A stretch of DNA of 64,000 nucleotides from Streptomyces sp. NBC_00525 (GTDB lineage: Bacteria; Actinomycetota; Actinomycetes; Streptomycetales; Streptomycetaceae). The DNA lies in assembly GCF_036346595.1 (NCBI RefSeq), contig NZ_CP107834.1:4278001-4342000 (forward strand), read 5' to 3'. Every line of letters begins with the position of its first letter. Positions within the stretch are counted from its first letter, which is position 1. The translations under genes and the position numbers were made by a program. Positions 16,679 through 25,395 of this stretch are shown piece after piece. The notes under the pieces were generated by a model that did not search any database, had not been told where the DNA came from, and saw nothing but the letters and a program-made list of their open reading frames with translations.

Positions 16679-18433
16679 TCAGTCCTTGATCTCGCAGATG
16701 ACGGCGCCGGAGGAGATCGAGCTGCCGACCTCGGCGGCCAGACCCTTCACCGTGCCGGAGCGGTGCGCGTTCAGCGGCTGCTCCATCTTCATGGCCTCCA
16801 GGACGACGATCAGGTCGCCCTCCTTGACCTCCTGGCCCTCCTCCACGGCGATCTTCACGATCGTGCCCTGCATCGGGGAGGCGAGGGTGTCGCCGGAGAC
16901 GGCGGAGCCGGACTTCTTGGCCGCGCGGCGCTTGGGCTTGGCGCCCGCCGCGAGGCCGGTACGGGCCAGGCTCATGCCGAGCGAGGAGGGCAGCGAGACC
17001 TCCAGGCGCTTGCCGCCGACCTCGACGACCACCGTCTCGCGGCCGGCCTCGTCGTCGGCCTCCGCCTCGGCGGGCGCGGCGAACGGCTTGATCTCGTTGA
17101 CGAACTCCGTCTCGATCCAGCGGGTGTGGACGTGGAACGGGTCGGCGGTGAACGCCGGGTCCGTCACGACCGCGCGGTGGAACGGGACGGCCGTCGCCAT
17201 GCCCTCGATGGTGAACTCCGCCAGGGCGCGGGCGGCACGCTGGAGCGCCTGCTCACGCGTCGCACCCGTGACGATCAGCTTCGCCAGCAGCGAGTCCCAG
17301 GCGGGGCCGATGACCGAGCCGGACTCCACACCGGCGTCCAGGCGCACGCCCGGACCGGTCGGCGGGTCGAACTTCGTGACGGTGCCGGGGGCCGGCAGGA
17401 AGCCACGGCCGGGGTCCTCGCCGTTGATCCGGAACTCGAACGAGTGGCCGCGCGAGGCGGGGTCGTCGTAACCCAGCTCCTCGCCGTCGGCGATCCGGAA
17501 CATCTCGCGGACCAGGTCGATGCCGGAGACCTCCTCGGTCACCGGGTGCTCCACCTGGAGGCGCGTGTTGACCTCCAGGAAGGAGATCGTGCCGTCCATG
17601 CCGACCAGGAACTCGACCGTGCCGGCGCCGACGTAGCCGGCCTCCTTGAGGATCGCCTTGGACGCCGCGTACAGCTCGGCGTTCTGCGCGTCGGAGAGGA
17701 AGGGGGCCGGGGCCTCCTCGACGAGCTTCTGGTGGCGGCGCTGGAGCGAGCAGTCACGGGTCGAGACGACGACCACGTTGCCGTGGGTGTCGGCCAGGCA
17801 CTGGGTCTCCACGTGGCGCGGCTTGTCGAGGTAGCGCTCGACGAAGCACTCCCCGCGCCCGAACGCGGCGACCGCCTCGCGGACCGCGGAGTCGTACAGC
17901 TCCGGGATCTCCTCCAGCGTGCGGGCGACCTTGAGGCCGCGGCCGCCACCGCCGAAGGCGGCCTTGATCGCGATCGGCAGGCCGTGCTCCTCGGCGAAGG
18001 CGACGACCTCCTCGGAGCCCGAGACCGGGTCCGGGGTGCCCGCGACGAGCGGGGCGCCGGCGCGCTGGGCGATGTGGCGGGCGGCGACCTTGTCACCGAG
18101 GTCCCGGATCGCCTGCGGCGGCGGGCCGATCCACGTCAGACCGGCGTCCAGCACGGCCTGGGCGAACTCGGCGTTCTCCGAGAGGAAGCCGTAACCGGGG
18201 TGGATCGCGTCCGCCCCGGAGTCCTTCGCGGCCTGAAGCACCTTGGCGATGTCCAGGTAACTGGCCGCCGGGGTGTCACCGCCCAGAGCGAATGCCTCGT
18301 CGGCCGCGCGGACATGCAGAGCGTCACGGTCCGGGTCGGCGTAGACGGCCACGCTCCCGATACCGGCGTCCCGGCAGGCCCGAGCAACACGGACAGCAAT
18401 TTCGCCACGGTTGGCGATGAGCACCTTGCGCAC
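16679..18433 (-). CDS. accA2: Acyl-CoA carboxylase alpha subunit (biotin carboxylase + BCCP)
   Basis: 584 residues from GTG 18433 with AAGGAGGGA upstream. The biotin carboxylase part (1-450) includes [20 protein letters not shown], the ATP-grasp glycine loop GGGGRGLK, and the [14 protein letters not shown] motif. After a linker, the C-terminal carrier domain carries Lys549 in EAMKMEQP, the biotinylation site. AccA2-type subunits carry out the ATP-dependent carboxylation of biotin and serve the carboxyltransferase beta subunits (PccB, AccB) that make methylmalonyl-CoA and malonyl-CoA. BirA encoded at 22161 should attach the biotin. A divergent regulatory gap of about 380 bp lies upstream. Confidence 0.95.
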   Translation of the reverse strand: MRKVLIANRGEIAVRVARACRDAGIGSVAVYADPDRDALHVRAADEAFALGGDTPAASYLDIAKVLQAAKDSGADAIHPGYGFLSENAEFAQAVLDAGLTWIGPPPQAIRDLGDKVAARHIAQRAGAPLVAGTPDPVSGSEEVVAFAEEHGLPIAIKAAFGGGGRGLKVARTLEEIPELYDSAVREAVAAFGRGECFVERYLDKPRHVETQCLADTHGNVVVVSTRDCSLQRRHQKLVEEAPAPFLSDAQNAELYAASKAILKEAGYVGAGTVEFLVGMDGTISFLEVNTRLQVEHPVTEEVSGIDLVREMFRIADGEELGYDDPASRGHSFEFRINGEDPGRGFLPAPGTVTKFDPPTGPGVRLDAGVESGSVIGPAWDSLLAKLIVTGATREQALQRAARALAEFTIEGMATAVPFHRAVVTDPAFTADPFHVHTRWIETEFVNEIKPFAAPAEAEADDEAGRETVVVEVGGKRLEVSLPSSLGMSLARTGLAAGAKPKRRAAKKSGSAVSGDTLASPMQGTIVKIAVEEGQEVKEGDLIVVLEAMKMEQPLNAHRSGTVKGLAAEVGSSISSGAVICEIKD

Positions 18434-18814
18434 GATGGCTCCCTCCTTGAAACAAGCTGAGTTTAGGGACAACCGACACGGTCCTACGACCCGTCCCCAA
18501 TGGTGAGCTTGCCCACACGGAGTGTGATTCGAGGCGTGCTCGAGTCGCGAAATCCCTTGTGCCACCACGGTACGCCGGGTTCTGAAACCGCACAGTAGCG
18601 ACCAGGTGTGGCCCAGGTCTCTATCGGCACGGGCAGCGACTAACGGTGATTCTTTGTGGAGTTCCCACTAAGGGGTGAGCAATTCTTTGCCCGCCGCGCG
18701 AAAGCCCGGAGGCATAGGGGTGCAGCGGGGTTCCGCACGACTCTTGTCGTGGCCATTACTCGTTAGTAAGGTCCGCGCTATCGGACGTACTGCTGGTAAC
18801 AGGGGGTGAGCTTC
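18434..18814. other. Divergent intergenic region, accA2 / membrane protein
   Basis: About 380 bp without a supported gene. It is less GC-rich than its surroundings and contains the TTACT-N4-AGTAA site near the right end. It must hold the accA2 promoter on the minus strand. I see no convincing short ORF with a ribosome site. Confidence 0.6.
18756..18769. promoter_or_regulatory. TetR-type palindrome TTACT-N4-AGTAA
   Basis: TTACTCGTTAGTAA has 5-bp perfect arms around CGTT. It lies about 45 bp upstream of the membrane-protein gene and in the accA2 divergent region. The shape suits a TetR-family dimer, and a TetR gene lies beyond accA2. Confidence 0.45.
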
Positions 18815-19294
18815 GTGGTGCGCAGACCGGCGGCCTTTCTGGCCGCCCTCGCGCTGGTCGTGGAAGCCGTGGGCATCGCGGTCGTCCACCTGGTCCTGGG
18901 CACGGTCGTGAAGAACCAGGAGATGTCCCTCGCCGGTTCCGACCCCGACCTGATGTCCAAGGGCACCTGGGCGCTCGGCGGCGCCTCCGGGCTGTTCCTG
19001 CTGCTGTGCGCCGTGCTCCTGCTGCTGGCGGGCGCGCGCGACCGGGCTCCGGGCCGCCTCGCCCGTATCGCGCTGATCTGCTGCGCCGTCCTGCACGGGG
19101 TCCTCGGCGCGCTGACGGTCGGGCTCGTCGGCTGGGCCGCGTTCGCCTGGATGATGGTGATGCTCGGACTGATCGTGCTCGCGCTGGTGGCGTACGGCCC
19201 CCGGACCGCCGCGCCGGACGCCGGATCGGCCGCCGGGGCGAAGACCGGTCCCGGCCCGGAGCCCGAGCAGCCGCCCGCCCCCGCCCCGGCCTGA
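18815..19294 (+). CDS. Four-helix integral membrane protein, Pro/Ala-rich tail
   Basis: About 159 residues from GTG 18815, where AGGGGG is eight bases upstream; GTG 18806 would add three residues. Membrane helices lie near residues 6-28, 49-72, 80-100 and 104-125, followed by an Ala/Pro/Gly/Glu-rich cytoplasmic or external tail ending PEQPPAPAPA. No catalytic motif is visible. It is divergent from accA2 and conserved in position in Streptomyces as far as I recall. The function is unknown. Confidence 0.7.
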   Translation: MVRRPAAFLAALALVVEAVGIAVVHLVLGTVVKNQEMSLAGSDPDLMSKGTWALGGASGLFLLLCAVLLLLAGARDRAPGRLARIALICCAVLHGVLGALTVGLVGWAAFAWMMVMLGLIVLALVAYGPRTAAPDAGSAAGAKTGPGPEPEQPPAPAPA

Positions 19295-19309
19295 TCCACC
19301 GGCCCCCGG

Positions 19310-19912
19310 TCAGGCCCAGAGGTCGGTGACCGAGATCCCCAGCTCGCCCAGCAGGTGGCGCAGCAGCGGCAGCGACAGCCCGATGACGTTGCCCGGATCG
19401 CCGTCGATGGACTCCACGAACGGCGCCGACCGCCCGTCCAGGGTGAACGCGCCCGCCACGTGCAGCGGTTCGCCGGAGGCCACGTAGGCGGCGATCTCCG
19501 CGTCGCTCGGCTCGCCGAAGCGGACCGTGGTGGACGCCGTCCGCGACACCGTCCGGCCGGTCGCGGTGTCCGTCAGGCTGTGCCCCGTCCGCAGCACCCC
19601 GGCGCGCCCGCGCATCGACTTCCAGCGGGCGACGGCCTCCTCGGCGTCGGCGGGCTTGCCGAGCGCCTCGCCGTCCAGCTCCAGCACCGAGTCGCAGCCG
19701 ATGACCAGGGCGCCGGCGGCCTCGGGAAGGGCGGCGACGACGGCCGCCTTGGCCTCGGCGAGCACCAGGGCGAGAGCGGCGGGGGTGGCGGCGGTCAGGG
19801 CGTCCTCGTCGACGCCGCTGACGATGACCTCCGGCCGGAAGCCCGCCTGGCGCAGCAGGCCGAGGCGGGCGGGGGAGGCGGAGGCGAGGACGAGGCGGCG
19901 GGGTGCGGTCAT
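19310..19912 (-). CDS. maf: Maf nucleotide pyrophosphatase
   Basis: 200 residues from ATG 19912; another ATG lies three codons earlier. The N-terminal [18 protein letters not shown] is the Maf signature S-x-S-P-x-R. The conserved [25 protein letters not shown] and the [14 protein letters not shown] motif near the C-terminus are also present. Maf proteins hydrolyse non-canonical or selected nucleoside triphosphates (dTTP/UTP or m7GTP subfamilies) and influence septation. The gene follows pccB-pccE-mmpB on the same strand and is probably co-transcribed with them. Confidence 0.9.
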   Translation of the reverse strand: MTAPRRLVLASASPARLGLLRQAGFRPEVIVSGVDEDALTAATPAALALVLAEAKAAVVAALPEAAGALVIGCDSVLELDGEALGKPADAEEAVARWKSMRGRAGVLRTGHSLTDTATGRTVSRTASTTVRFGEPSDAEIAAYVASGEPLHVAGAFTLDGRSAPFVESIDGDPGNVIGLSLPLLRHLLGELGISVTDLWA

Positions 19913-19976
19913 GGCCGCCATCGTACGGAGGCCGCCGGACACCGGGGCGCCGGACCCGGGGAGGCCGGGCGCGGTC

Positions 19977-20105
19977 TCAGCGCGTGCCCAGCACGAACAT
20001 GGCGACGACCATCGCCAGCGCCAGCAGCAGACCGGCTCGGCGCATCATGTCCACCGCGTCGCGGAGTTCCTTGGGGGGCTTGTTCTCGGGGTCGGACCAG
20101 AGCAT
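19977..20105 (-). CDS. mmpB: Morphogenic membrane protein MmpB-like, 42 residues
   Basis: A short gene read directly from the sequence: it begins [20 protein letters not shown], followed by one membrane helix ([15 protein letters not shown]) and the end TR. The N-terminal LWSDPENxPPKELRD motif matches, from memory, the small Streptomyces protein annotated as MmpB, linked to morphological development and encoded at this same place between pccE and maf. A 16-bp palindrome lies 36 bp upstream. The protein would be a single-span membrane peptide with its charged N-terminus inside the cell. Confidence 0.85.
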   Translation of the reverse strand: MLWSDPENKPPKELRDAVDMMRRAGLLLALAMVVAMFVLGTR

Positions 20106-20140
20106 GACGTGATCCTCGCGGGCGGGCGTCGGGCGGCGCC

Positions 20141-20156
20141 TGAGTACGCGTACTCA
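20141..20156. promoter_or_regulatory. 16-bp perfect palindrome upstream of mmpB
   Basis: TGAGTACGCGTACTCA is a perfect palindrome between the pccE stop (20183) and the mmpB start (20105). It may be the operator of an mmpB-specific promoter inside the pcc operon. Confidence 0.55.
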
Positions 20157-20182
20157 ACCACCGCCCCACGCGTCACCAGCGG

Positions 20183-20389
20183 CTATGCGGGCCAGTACGT
20201 ACGGGCCCAGGCGCGCGGGCCCGGCAGCGGACGGACGCGCCGGGCCAGCCGGCTCGGGTGCGACCAGCCGGCGGGCGGCTGGGGCGGGCCGGACGACACG
20301 GCGGACGCGGCCGCCGCCCGGGCCCGGACCACCGCGAGCGCGGCGGCCAGCTCCTCCGGGGTCGGGTTGCCCCGTACGACCTTGATCAT
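20183..20389 (-). CDS. pccE: Acyl-CoA carboxylase epsilon subunit
   Basis: 68 residues. MIKVVRGNPTPEELAAALAV is the conserved start of actinobacterial acyl-CoA carboxylase epsilon subunits; the C-terminal half is Arg/Pro/Trp-rich (WSHPSRLARRVRPLPGPRAW). It begins 30 bp after the pccB stop on the same strand. Epsilon subunits bind the beta hexamer and raise carboxylase activity. The length and position match S. coelicolor PccE. Confidence 0.92.
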   Translation of the reverse strand: MIKVVRGNPTPEELAAALAVVRARAAAASAVSSGPPQPPAGWSHPSRLARRVRPLPGPRAWARTYWPA

Positions 20390-20419
20390 GGCCAGGACCC
20401 TTTCTGGAGGGGATGTCTT

Positions 20420-22012
20420 CTAGAGGGGGATGTTGCCGTGCTTCTTGGGCGGCAGCGCCTCGCGCTTGGTGCGCAGCTGGCGCAGCCCCTTCACGATGTG
20501 GGCCCGCGTGTCGGACGGCATGATCACCGCGTCCACGTACCCGCGCTCGGCGGCCACGTACGGGTTCAGCAGCGTGTCCTCGTAGTCCGCGATCAGCTCC
20601 GCGCGCGTCGCCTCCCTCTCGTGGGCGTCCTCGACGGCGGCGATCGTACGGCGGTGCAGGATGTTGACCGCGCCCTGCGCGCCCATCACGGCGATCTGCG
20701 CGGTCGGCCAGGCGAGGTTGATGTCGGCGCCCAGGTGCTTGGAGCCCATCACGTCGTACGCGCCGCCGAACGCCTTGCGCGTGATCACCGTGATCAGCGG
20801 GACGGTCGCCTCCGCGTACGCGAAGATCAGCTTGGCGCCGCGCCGGATGATGCCGCCGTACTCCTGGTCGACGCCCGGCAGGAAGCCCGGCACGTCCACG
20901 AAGGTCAGCACCGGCACATTGAACGCGTCGCAGGTGCGGACGAAACGGGCCGCCTTCTCACTGGCGTTGATGTCCAGACAGCCGGCGAACTGCATCGGCT
21001 GGTTGGCGACGACGCCGACGGGGTAGCCCTCGACGCGGCCGAACCCGGTGATGATGTTCGGCGCGAACAGGGCCTGGGTCTCCAGGAACTCGCCGTCGTC
21101 CAGCACGTGCTCGATGGCGGTGTGCATGTCGTACGGCTGGTTCGCCGAGTCCGGGACGAGGGCGTCCAGCTCGCGGTCCTCGTCGGTGACCGCCAGGTCC
21201 GCCTCCTCCGGGAAGGCCGGGGCCTCGGAGAGGTTGTTCGACGGCAGGTAGGACAGCAGCGACTTGACGTACTCGATGGCGTCCTTCTCGTCGCCCGCCA
21301 TGTGGTGCGCCACCCCGGAGGTGGTGTTGTGCGTACGGGCGCCGCCCAGCTCCTCGAAACCGACGTCCTCACCGGTGACCGTCTTGATGACGTCGGGGCC
21401 GGTGATGAACATGTGCGAGGTCCGGTCGACCATCACCGTGAAGTCCGTGATCGCGGGGGAGTACACCGCGCCGCCCGCGCACGGGCCGACGATCAGCGAG
21501 ATCTGCGGGACCACACCCGAGGCGTGCACATTGCGCCGGAAGATCTCCGCGAAGAGCCCCAGCGCCGCCACGCCCTCCTGGATGCGGGCGCCACCGCCGT
21601 CGTTGATGCCGATGACCGGGCACCCGGTCTTCAGCGCGAAGTCCATCACCTTGACGATCTTCTCACCGTAGACCTCGCCCAGCGAGCCGCCGAAGATCGT
21701 GAAGTCCTGCGAGTACACGCAGACGGGACGGCCGTCCACCGTGCCGTAGCCGGTGACGACGCCGTCCCCGTACGGCCGGTTCTTCTCGATGCCGAAGTTC
21801 GTCGACCGGTGCCGGGCGAACTCGTCGAGCTCCACGAAGGAACCCTCGTCGAGCAGCAGGCCGACGCGCTCGCGCGCCGTCAGCTTGCCCTTCGCGTGCT
21901 GCTTCTCCACCGCGCGCGCCGATCCCGCGTGGGTGGCCTCGCCGATGCGGCGCTGGAGGTCCGCGAGCTTGCCCGCGGTCGTGTGGAGGTCGATCTCTTC
22001 CGGCTCGGACAT
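20420..22012 (-). CDS. pccB: Propionyl-CoA carboxylase beta subunit
   Basis: 530 residues, the size of S. coelicolor PccB. The carboxyltransferase N domain includes [34 protein letters not shown] and [13 protein letters not shown]; the oxyanion/CoA region is [12 protein letters not shown]. The C domain includes [15 protein letters not shown] and [16 protein letters not shown]. The substrate-selecting Asp of PccB-type subunits appears as [16 protein letters not shown]. It carboxylates propionyl-CoA to methylmalonyl-CoA with biotin carried by AccA2. The operon order is pccB-pccE-mmpB-maf, divergent from birA. Confidence 0.95.
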   Translation of the reverse strand: MSEPEEIDLHTTAGKLADLQRRIGEATHAGSARAVEKQHAKGKLTARERVGLLLDEGSFVELDEFARHRSTNFGIEKNRPYGDGVVTGYGTVDGRPVCVYSQDFTIFGGSLGEVYGEKIVKVMDFALKTGCPVIGINDGGGARIQEGVAALGLFAEIFRRNVHASGVVPQISLIVGPCAGGAVYSPAITDFTVMVDRTSHMFITGPDVIKTVTGEDVGFEELGGARTHNTTSGVAHHMAGDEKDAIEYVKSLLSYLPSNNLSEAPAFPEEADLAVTDEDRELDALVPDSANQPYDMHTAIEHVLDDGEFLETQALFAPNIITGFGRVEGYPVGVVANQPMQFAGCLDINASEKAARFVRTCDAFNVPVLTFVDVPGFLPGVDQEYGGIIRRGAKLIFAYAEATVPLITVITRKAFGGAYDVMGSKHLGADINLAWPTAQIAVMGAQGAVNILHRRTIAAVEDAHEREATRAELIADYEDTLLNPYVAAERGYVDAVIMPSDTRAHIVKGLRQLRTKREALPPKKHGNIPL

Positions 22013-22147
22013 CGGGTGGCGGCTCCCTGCCTGGTCACGGGGACGACTGTGCTGCTGATCCGCTGGGGAACGCCCCGCCGACGAACAGCTACTGAGCCGT
22101 AGCGTATCGGCGCGGATACCGTTCGGCAGTGCGTCGTTTGACACACC

Positions 22148-22153
22148 TAGGGT
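22148..22153 (+). promoter_or_regulatory. -10 element for a probably leaderless birA
   Basis: TAGGGT, close to the Streptomyces housekeeping -10 (TAGGRT), ends seven bases before the birA ATG, so transcription would start at or beside the A of the start codon. No Shine-Dalgarno is present, which agrees. The -35 is weak. Confidence 0.5.
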
Positions 22154-22160
22154 GGCTTGC

Positions 22161-23024
22161 ATGACACCTTCGGATGCGCCACGGAGCCGTTGGTCGGACC
22201 TGGACCGGCCACCCCTCAACGTCCCCGCCCTGCGCCGCGGACTGCTGCGGGAGGGCTCGCTGTGGACCGCCCTCGACGTGGTCGGGTCCACCGGCTCCAC
22301 CAACACCGACCTGGCCGCCCGCGCGGCCGGACTTACCGAGGGCACGGTCCTCGTCGCCGAGGAGCAGACCGCCGGACGCGGGCGCCTGGAGCGCAGCTGG
22401 ACCGCCCCGGCCCGCTCCGGCCTGTTCTTCTCCGTGTACCTGACCCCCAAGGGCGTACCGGCCGAGCGATGGGGCTGGCTGCCGCTGCTCACCGGCGTCG
22501 CCGCCGCCACCGGGCTGGCCCGCGCCGCGGGCGTGGACATGGCGCTGAAGTGGCCCAACGACCTCCTCGTCACTGTGGCGGGCGAGGAGCGCAAGACCGG
22601 CGGCATCCTCGCCGAGCGCGCCGGTGACGGCGTCGTCATCGGCATCGGCCTCAACGTCTCGCTGCGCGCCGACGAACTGCCCGCCCCCACCGCCGCGTCC
22701 CTCGCCCTGGCCGGCGCGGTCTCCACCGACCGCGAGACGCTGCTGCGCGGCGTCCTGCGCTCCCTGGAGCACTGGTACGGGCGCTGGCGCGACGCGAACG
22801 GCGACCCGCGCGCGAGCGGGGTGCAGGAGGCGTACGCGGCGGGCTGCGCGACCCTCGGCAAGGCGGTACGGGCCCAGCTCCCCGGCGACCGGGTGCTCAC
22901 CGGCGAGGCGGTGGCCGTGGACGGCGACGGACGGCTGGTCCTGGCCACCGGGGACGGGCTGCGCGAGCCGGTCTCGGCGGGCGACATCGTGCACCTGCGG
23001 GGCATCGGAGGCGGCCTGACCTGA
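22161..23024 (+). CDS. birA: Biotin-[acetyl-CoA-carboxylase] ligase
   Basis: 287 residues starting [17 protein letters not shown]. It lacks the N-terminal DNA-binding domain of E. coli BirA, as usual in actinobacteria (monofunctional ligase). The catalytic domain has [12 protein letters not shown], the adenylate loop [11 protein letters not shown] (GRGRxxR), LKWPNDLLV and KTGGILAER; the small C-terminal SH3-like domain has [14 protein letters not shown]. It makes biotinyl-AMP and transfers biotin to the AccA2 lysine. It is divergent from pccB, so carboxylase and biotin-loading genes share one intergenic region. Confidence 0.93.
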   Translation: MTPSDAPRSRWSDLDRPPLNVPALRRGLLREGSLWTALDVVGSTGSTNTDLAARAAGLTEGTVLVAEEQTAGRGRLERSWTAPARSGLFFSVYLTPKGVPAERWGWLPLLTGVAAATGLARAAGVDMALKWPNDLLVTVAGEERKTGGILAERAGDGVVIGIGLNVSLRADELPAPTAASLALAGAVSTDRETLLRGVLRSLEHWYGRWRDANGDPRASGVQEAYAAGCATLGKAVRAQLPGDRVLTGEAVAVDGDGRLVLATGDGLREPVSAGDIVHLRGIGGGLT

Positions 23025-23032
23025 GCGGGGGT

Positions 23033-23062
23033 TACGAAGGTGATCACGTGATCACCTTCGTA
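23033..23062. promoter_or_regulatory. 30-bp perfect palindrome between birA and cya
   Basis: Two 15-base halves, TACGAAGGTGATCAC and its exact complement, meet at a central CACGTG. It starts eight bases after the birA stop and ends about 110 bp before cya. It could be the birA terminator hairpin, an operator for cya, or both. The inner GTGATCAC recurs in the promoter of the GGDEF gene at 25360-25367. Confidence 0.8.
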
Positions 23063-23173
23063 GCCGTCCGCCCGTGCGGACGTGAGGTAGGGCACAGCTG
23101 CCGTATCGTTGAGGTGATCCACCGACGGACAGATCGGCAGGGCAGTGCGCAGGGAACGGGCAGGAGGCGGCTG

Positions 23174-24355
23174 GTGACCGTCGACGACACGACCTCCGGC
23201 GATGGTGCGCAGCATTCGTCGGACCCCTCGGTGCACACCACTCCGCACCACGAAGTCGACCACACGGCCGAACCGACCGACGATCCCCTGGCGATCCGGC
23301 TGGAACAGCTGATCCTGGGCGCCGACCGGCGGTACACGCCCTTCCAGGCGGCCCGCACGGCCGGCGTCTCGATGGACCTGGCCTCCCGCTTCTGGCGGGC
23401 CATGGGCTTCGCGGACATCGGGCAGGCCAAGGCGCTCACCGAGGCGGACGTGCTGGCCCTGCGGCGGCTCTCCGGCCTGGTCGAGGCGGGGCTGCTCAGC
23501 GAGCCGATGGCGATCCAGGTGGCCCGCTCGACCGGGCAGACCACCGCCCGGCTGGCCGAATGGCAGATCGATTCCTTCCTGGAGGGCCTGACCGAGCCCC
23601 CCGAGCCCGGCATGACCCGCACCGAGGTCACCTACCCGCTGGTCGAACTGCTCCTGCCCGAGCTGGAGGAGTTCCTGGTGTACGTGTGGCGGCGCCAGCT
23701 CGCCGCGGCCACCGGCCGGGTCGTGCAGGCGGCGGACGACGAGGAGATGGTCGACCGGCGCCTGGCCGTCGGCTTCGCGGACCTCGTCGGCTTCACCCGG
23801 CTCACCCGCCGGCTGGAGGAGGAGGAGCTCGGCGAGCTGGTCGAGTCCTTCGAGACCACCTGCGCCGACCTCGTCGCCGCGCACGGCGGCCGGCTGATCA
23901 AGACCCTCGGCGACGAGGTCCTGTTCGCCGCCGACGACGCGGGCACCGCGGCCGAGATCGCGCTGCGGCTCATCGAGGCGATGACCGCCGACGAGACCAT
24001 GCCCGCGCTGCGGGTCGGCATCGCCTTCGGCACGGTCACCACCCGGATGGGCGACGTCTTCGGCACCACGGTGAACCTCGCCAGCCGGCTGACCTCCATA
24101 GCCCCGAAGGACGCGGTCCTGGTCGACGGCGCGTTCGCCGAGGAGCTGACGCGTACCGGGGACGCCCCGGTCTCGGAGGCGCGGGCGGCCGAGGAGGCCG
24201 CGGCGGCGGCCGAGCGCGCCGCGAAGGAGGGCCCGGACGCGGAACCGACCCCGGTGCCGAAGTACCGCTACGGGCTCCAGCCGATGTGGCAGCGCCCGGT
24301 GCGCGGCCTCGGCGTGGTCGAACCCTGGCTCCTGGCCCGCCGCGGCACGTCCTGA
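23174..24355 (+). CDS. cya: Class III adenylate cyclase
   Basis: 393 residues from GTG 23174 with AGGAGG seven bases upstream. The N-terminal 190 residues are soluble and helical (an adenylate-cyclase regulatory domain with [20 protein letters not shown]). The catalytic domain (about 195-335) has the metal aspartates in [12 protein letters not shown] and [14 protein letters not shown] and the transition-state residues in [10 protein letters not shown]. The last 60 residues include an Ala/Glu-rich linker and [17 protein letters not shown]. It makes cAMP, which in Streptomyces acts with Crp in germination, development and antibiotic synthesis. The size and context match the cya gene of S. coelicolor (SCO4928). 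Confidence 0.93.
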   Translation: MTVDDTTSGDGAQHSSDPSVHTTPHHEVDHTAEPTDDPLAIRLEQLILGADRRYTPFQAARTAGVSMDLASRFWRAMGFADIGQAKALTEADVLALRRLSGLVEAGLLSEPMAIQVARSTGQTTARLAEWQIDSFLEGLTEPPEPGMTRTEVTYPLVELLLPELEEFLVYVWRRQLAAATGRVVQAADDEEMVDRRLAVGFADLVGFTRLTRRLEEEELGELVESFETTCADLVAAHGGRLIKTLGDEVLFAADDAGTAAEIALRLIEAMTADETMPALRVGIAFGTVTTRMGDVFGTTVNLASRLTSIAPKDAVLVDGAFAEELTRTGDAPVSEARAAEEAAAAAERAAKEGPDAEPTPVPKYRYGLQPMWQRPVRGLGVVEPWLLARRGTS

Positions 24356-24377
24356 CCCGTCCCGGCCGTTTCCCGAT

Positions 24378-24434
24378 CCGTCCCGGACCCCGTCCCCGAC
24401 CCGTCCCGGACCCCGTCCCCGACCCGTTTCGGAC
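24378..24434. repeat. 23-bp tandem repeat after cya
   Basis: Two identical 23-bp units (24378-24400, 24401-24423; core CCGTCCCGGACCCCGTCC) are followed by a partial third copy. C-rich on the + strand; it lies between cya and the enoyl-CoA hydratase gene. No coding sense is apparent. Confidence 0.75.
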
Positions 24435-24468
24435 ACCCTTTCGGGGCTGAGCCCTAGGATTCCTGCGG

Positions 24469-24480
24469 TAACGCTCGTTA
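24469..24480. promoter_or_regulatory. Palindrome TAACG-CT-CGTTA upstream of the enoyl-CoA hydratase gene
   Basis: A 12-bp inverted repeat 17 bp before the start codon. TetR-type regulators of acyl-CoA genes in actinobacteria often bind sites of this shape. It shares CTCGTTA with the site at 18756-18769. Confidence 0.45.
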
Positions 24481-24497
24481 ACCGACAGGGGTGCAGC

Positions 24498-25310
24498 ATG
24501 ACCGTCACGTCCGAGCAGCGGTACGGGGAGTTCGTCGTCGTGCGGGTCCACGAGGGCCTGGAGCACGTCGCCGAGCTGGTTCTCGACCGGCCGAAGGCCA
24601 TGAACGCGGTGTCCACGGACATGGCCCGCTCGATCGCCGCCGCCTGCGACGCGCTCGCCGCCGACCGGGACGTGCGGGTGACCGTGCTGACCTCCAGCCA
24701 TGAGCGGGCCTTCTGCGTGGGCGCCGACCTCAAGGAGCGCAACTCCTTCACCGACGCCGACCTGGTACGCCAGCGGCCCACCGCGCGCGCCGCCTACACC
24801 GGGGTGCTGGAGCTGCCGATGCCGACGATCGCCGCGGTGCACGGCTTCGCGCTCGGCGGCGGCTTCGAGCTGGCGCTGTCCTGCGATCTGATCGTCGCCG
24901 ACGCGACCGCCGTGGTGGGGCTGCCCGAGGTCTCCGTCGGCGTCATTCCGGGCGGCGGCGGTACCCAGCTGCTGCCCCGCCGGGTCGGTGCCGCGCGCGC
25001 CGCCGAGCTGATCTTCGCCGCCCGCCGGGTGGAGGCCGCCGAGGCGCGGGAGCTGGGCCTGGTGGACGAGCTGGTGGCGGCCGGCCAGGACCGGGCCGAG
25101 GCGCTCGCCCTGGCCGGCCGGATCGCGGGCAACTCGCCGGTGGGGCTGCGCGCGGCCAAGCGGGCTCTGCGGCTCGGGCACGGGCTCGACCTGCGGGCCG
25201 GCCTGGAGGTCGAGGACTCCGCATGGCGGTCGGTGGCCTTCTCCGGGGACCGGGCGGAGGGCGTGGCCGCGTTCAACGAGAAGCGGAAGCCGAACTGGCC
25301 CGGGGAGTGA
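24498..25310 (+). CDS. Enoyl-CoA hydratase/isomerase family protein
   Basis: 270 residues from ATG 24498 with GGGG at -9. The crotonase fold is clear: [18 protein letters not shown], oxyanion loop [35 protein letters not shown], and [20 protein letters not shown]. The Glu in LPEVSVG is one of the catalytic pair of hydratases; the position of the first (ELALSCD) is also Glu, so hydratase activity is plausible. The terminal KRKPNW is typical of the family. The acyl chain specificity is unknown. It has its own promoter region with a TetR-type palindrome. Confidence 0.9.
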   Translation: MTVTSEQRYGEFVVVRVHEGLEHVAELVLDRPKAMNAVSTDMARSIAAACDALAADRDVRVTVLTSSHERAFCVGADLKERNSFTDADLVRQRPTARAAYTGVLELPMPTIAAVHGFALGGGFELALSCDLIVADATAVVGLPEVSVGVIPGGGGTQLLPRRVGAARAAELIFAARRVEAAEARELGLVDELVAAGQDRAEALALAGRIAGNSPVGLRAAKRALRLGHGLDLRAGLEVEDSAWRSVAFSGDRAEGVAAFNEKRKPNWPGE

Positions 25311-25336
25311 CCCCTGGTGCCCGCCAGGCCGGGAAA

Positions 25337-25389
25337 TGATCACGCTCCGGAGTCGTCGGGTGATCACTTCACGCATACCGCCCTAAACT
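25337..25389 (+). promoter_or_regulatory. Promoter and GTGATCAC sites of the GGDEF gene
   Basis: TAAACT (25384-25389) lies six bases before the ATG and suggests a leaderless transcript. GTGATCAC (25360-25367) overlaps the expected -35 position with 17-bp spacing, and a second TGATCAC lies at 25337-25343. The same octamer forms the core of the large palindrome upstream of cya. Confidence 0.5.
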
Positions 25390-25395
25390 GGCGCA

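Noticed and set aside
24361..24440. CRISPR-like array after cya
   Set aside because: The two 23-bp units are adjacent without spacers and no cas gene is near; it is a simple tandem repeat.
22013..24781. Apparent N-terminal extension of PccB to about 1450 residues
   Set aside because: The extension is the antisense of birA and cya. PccB starts at ATG 22012, giving the known 530-residue length.
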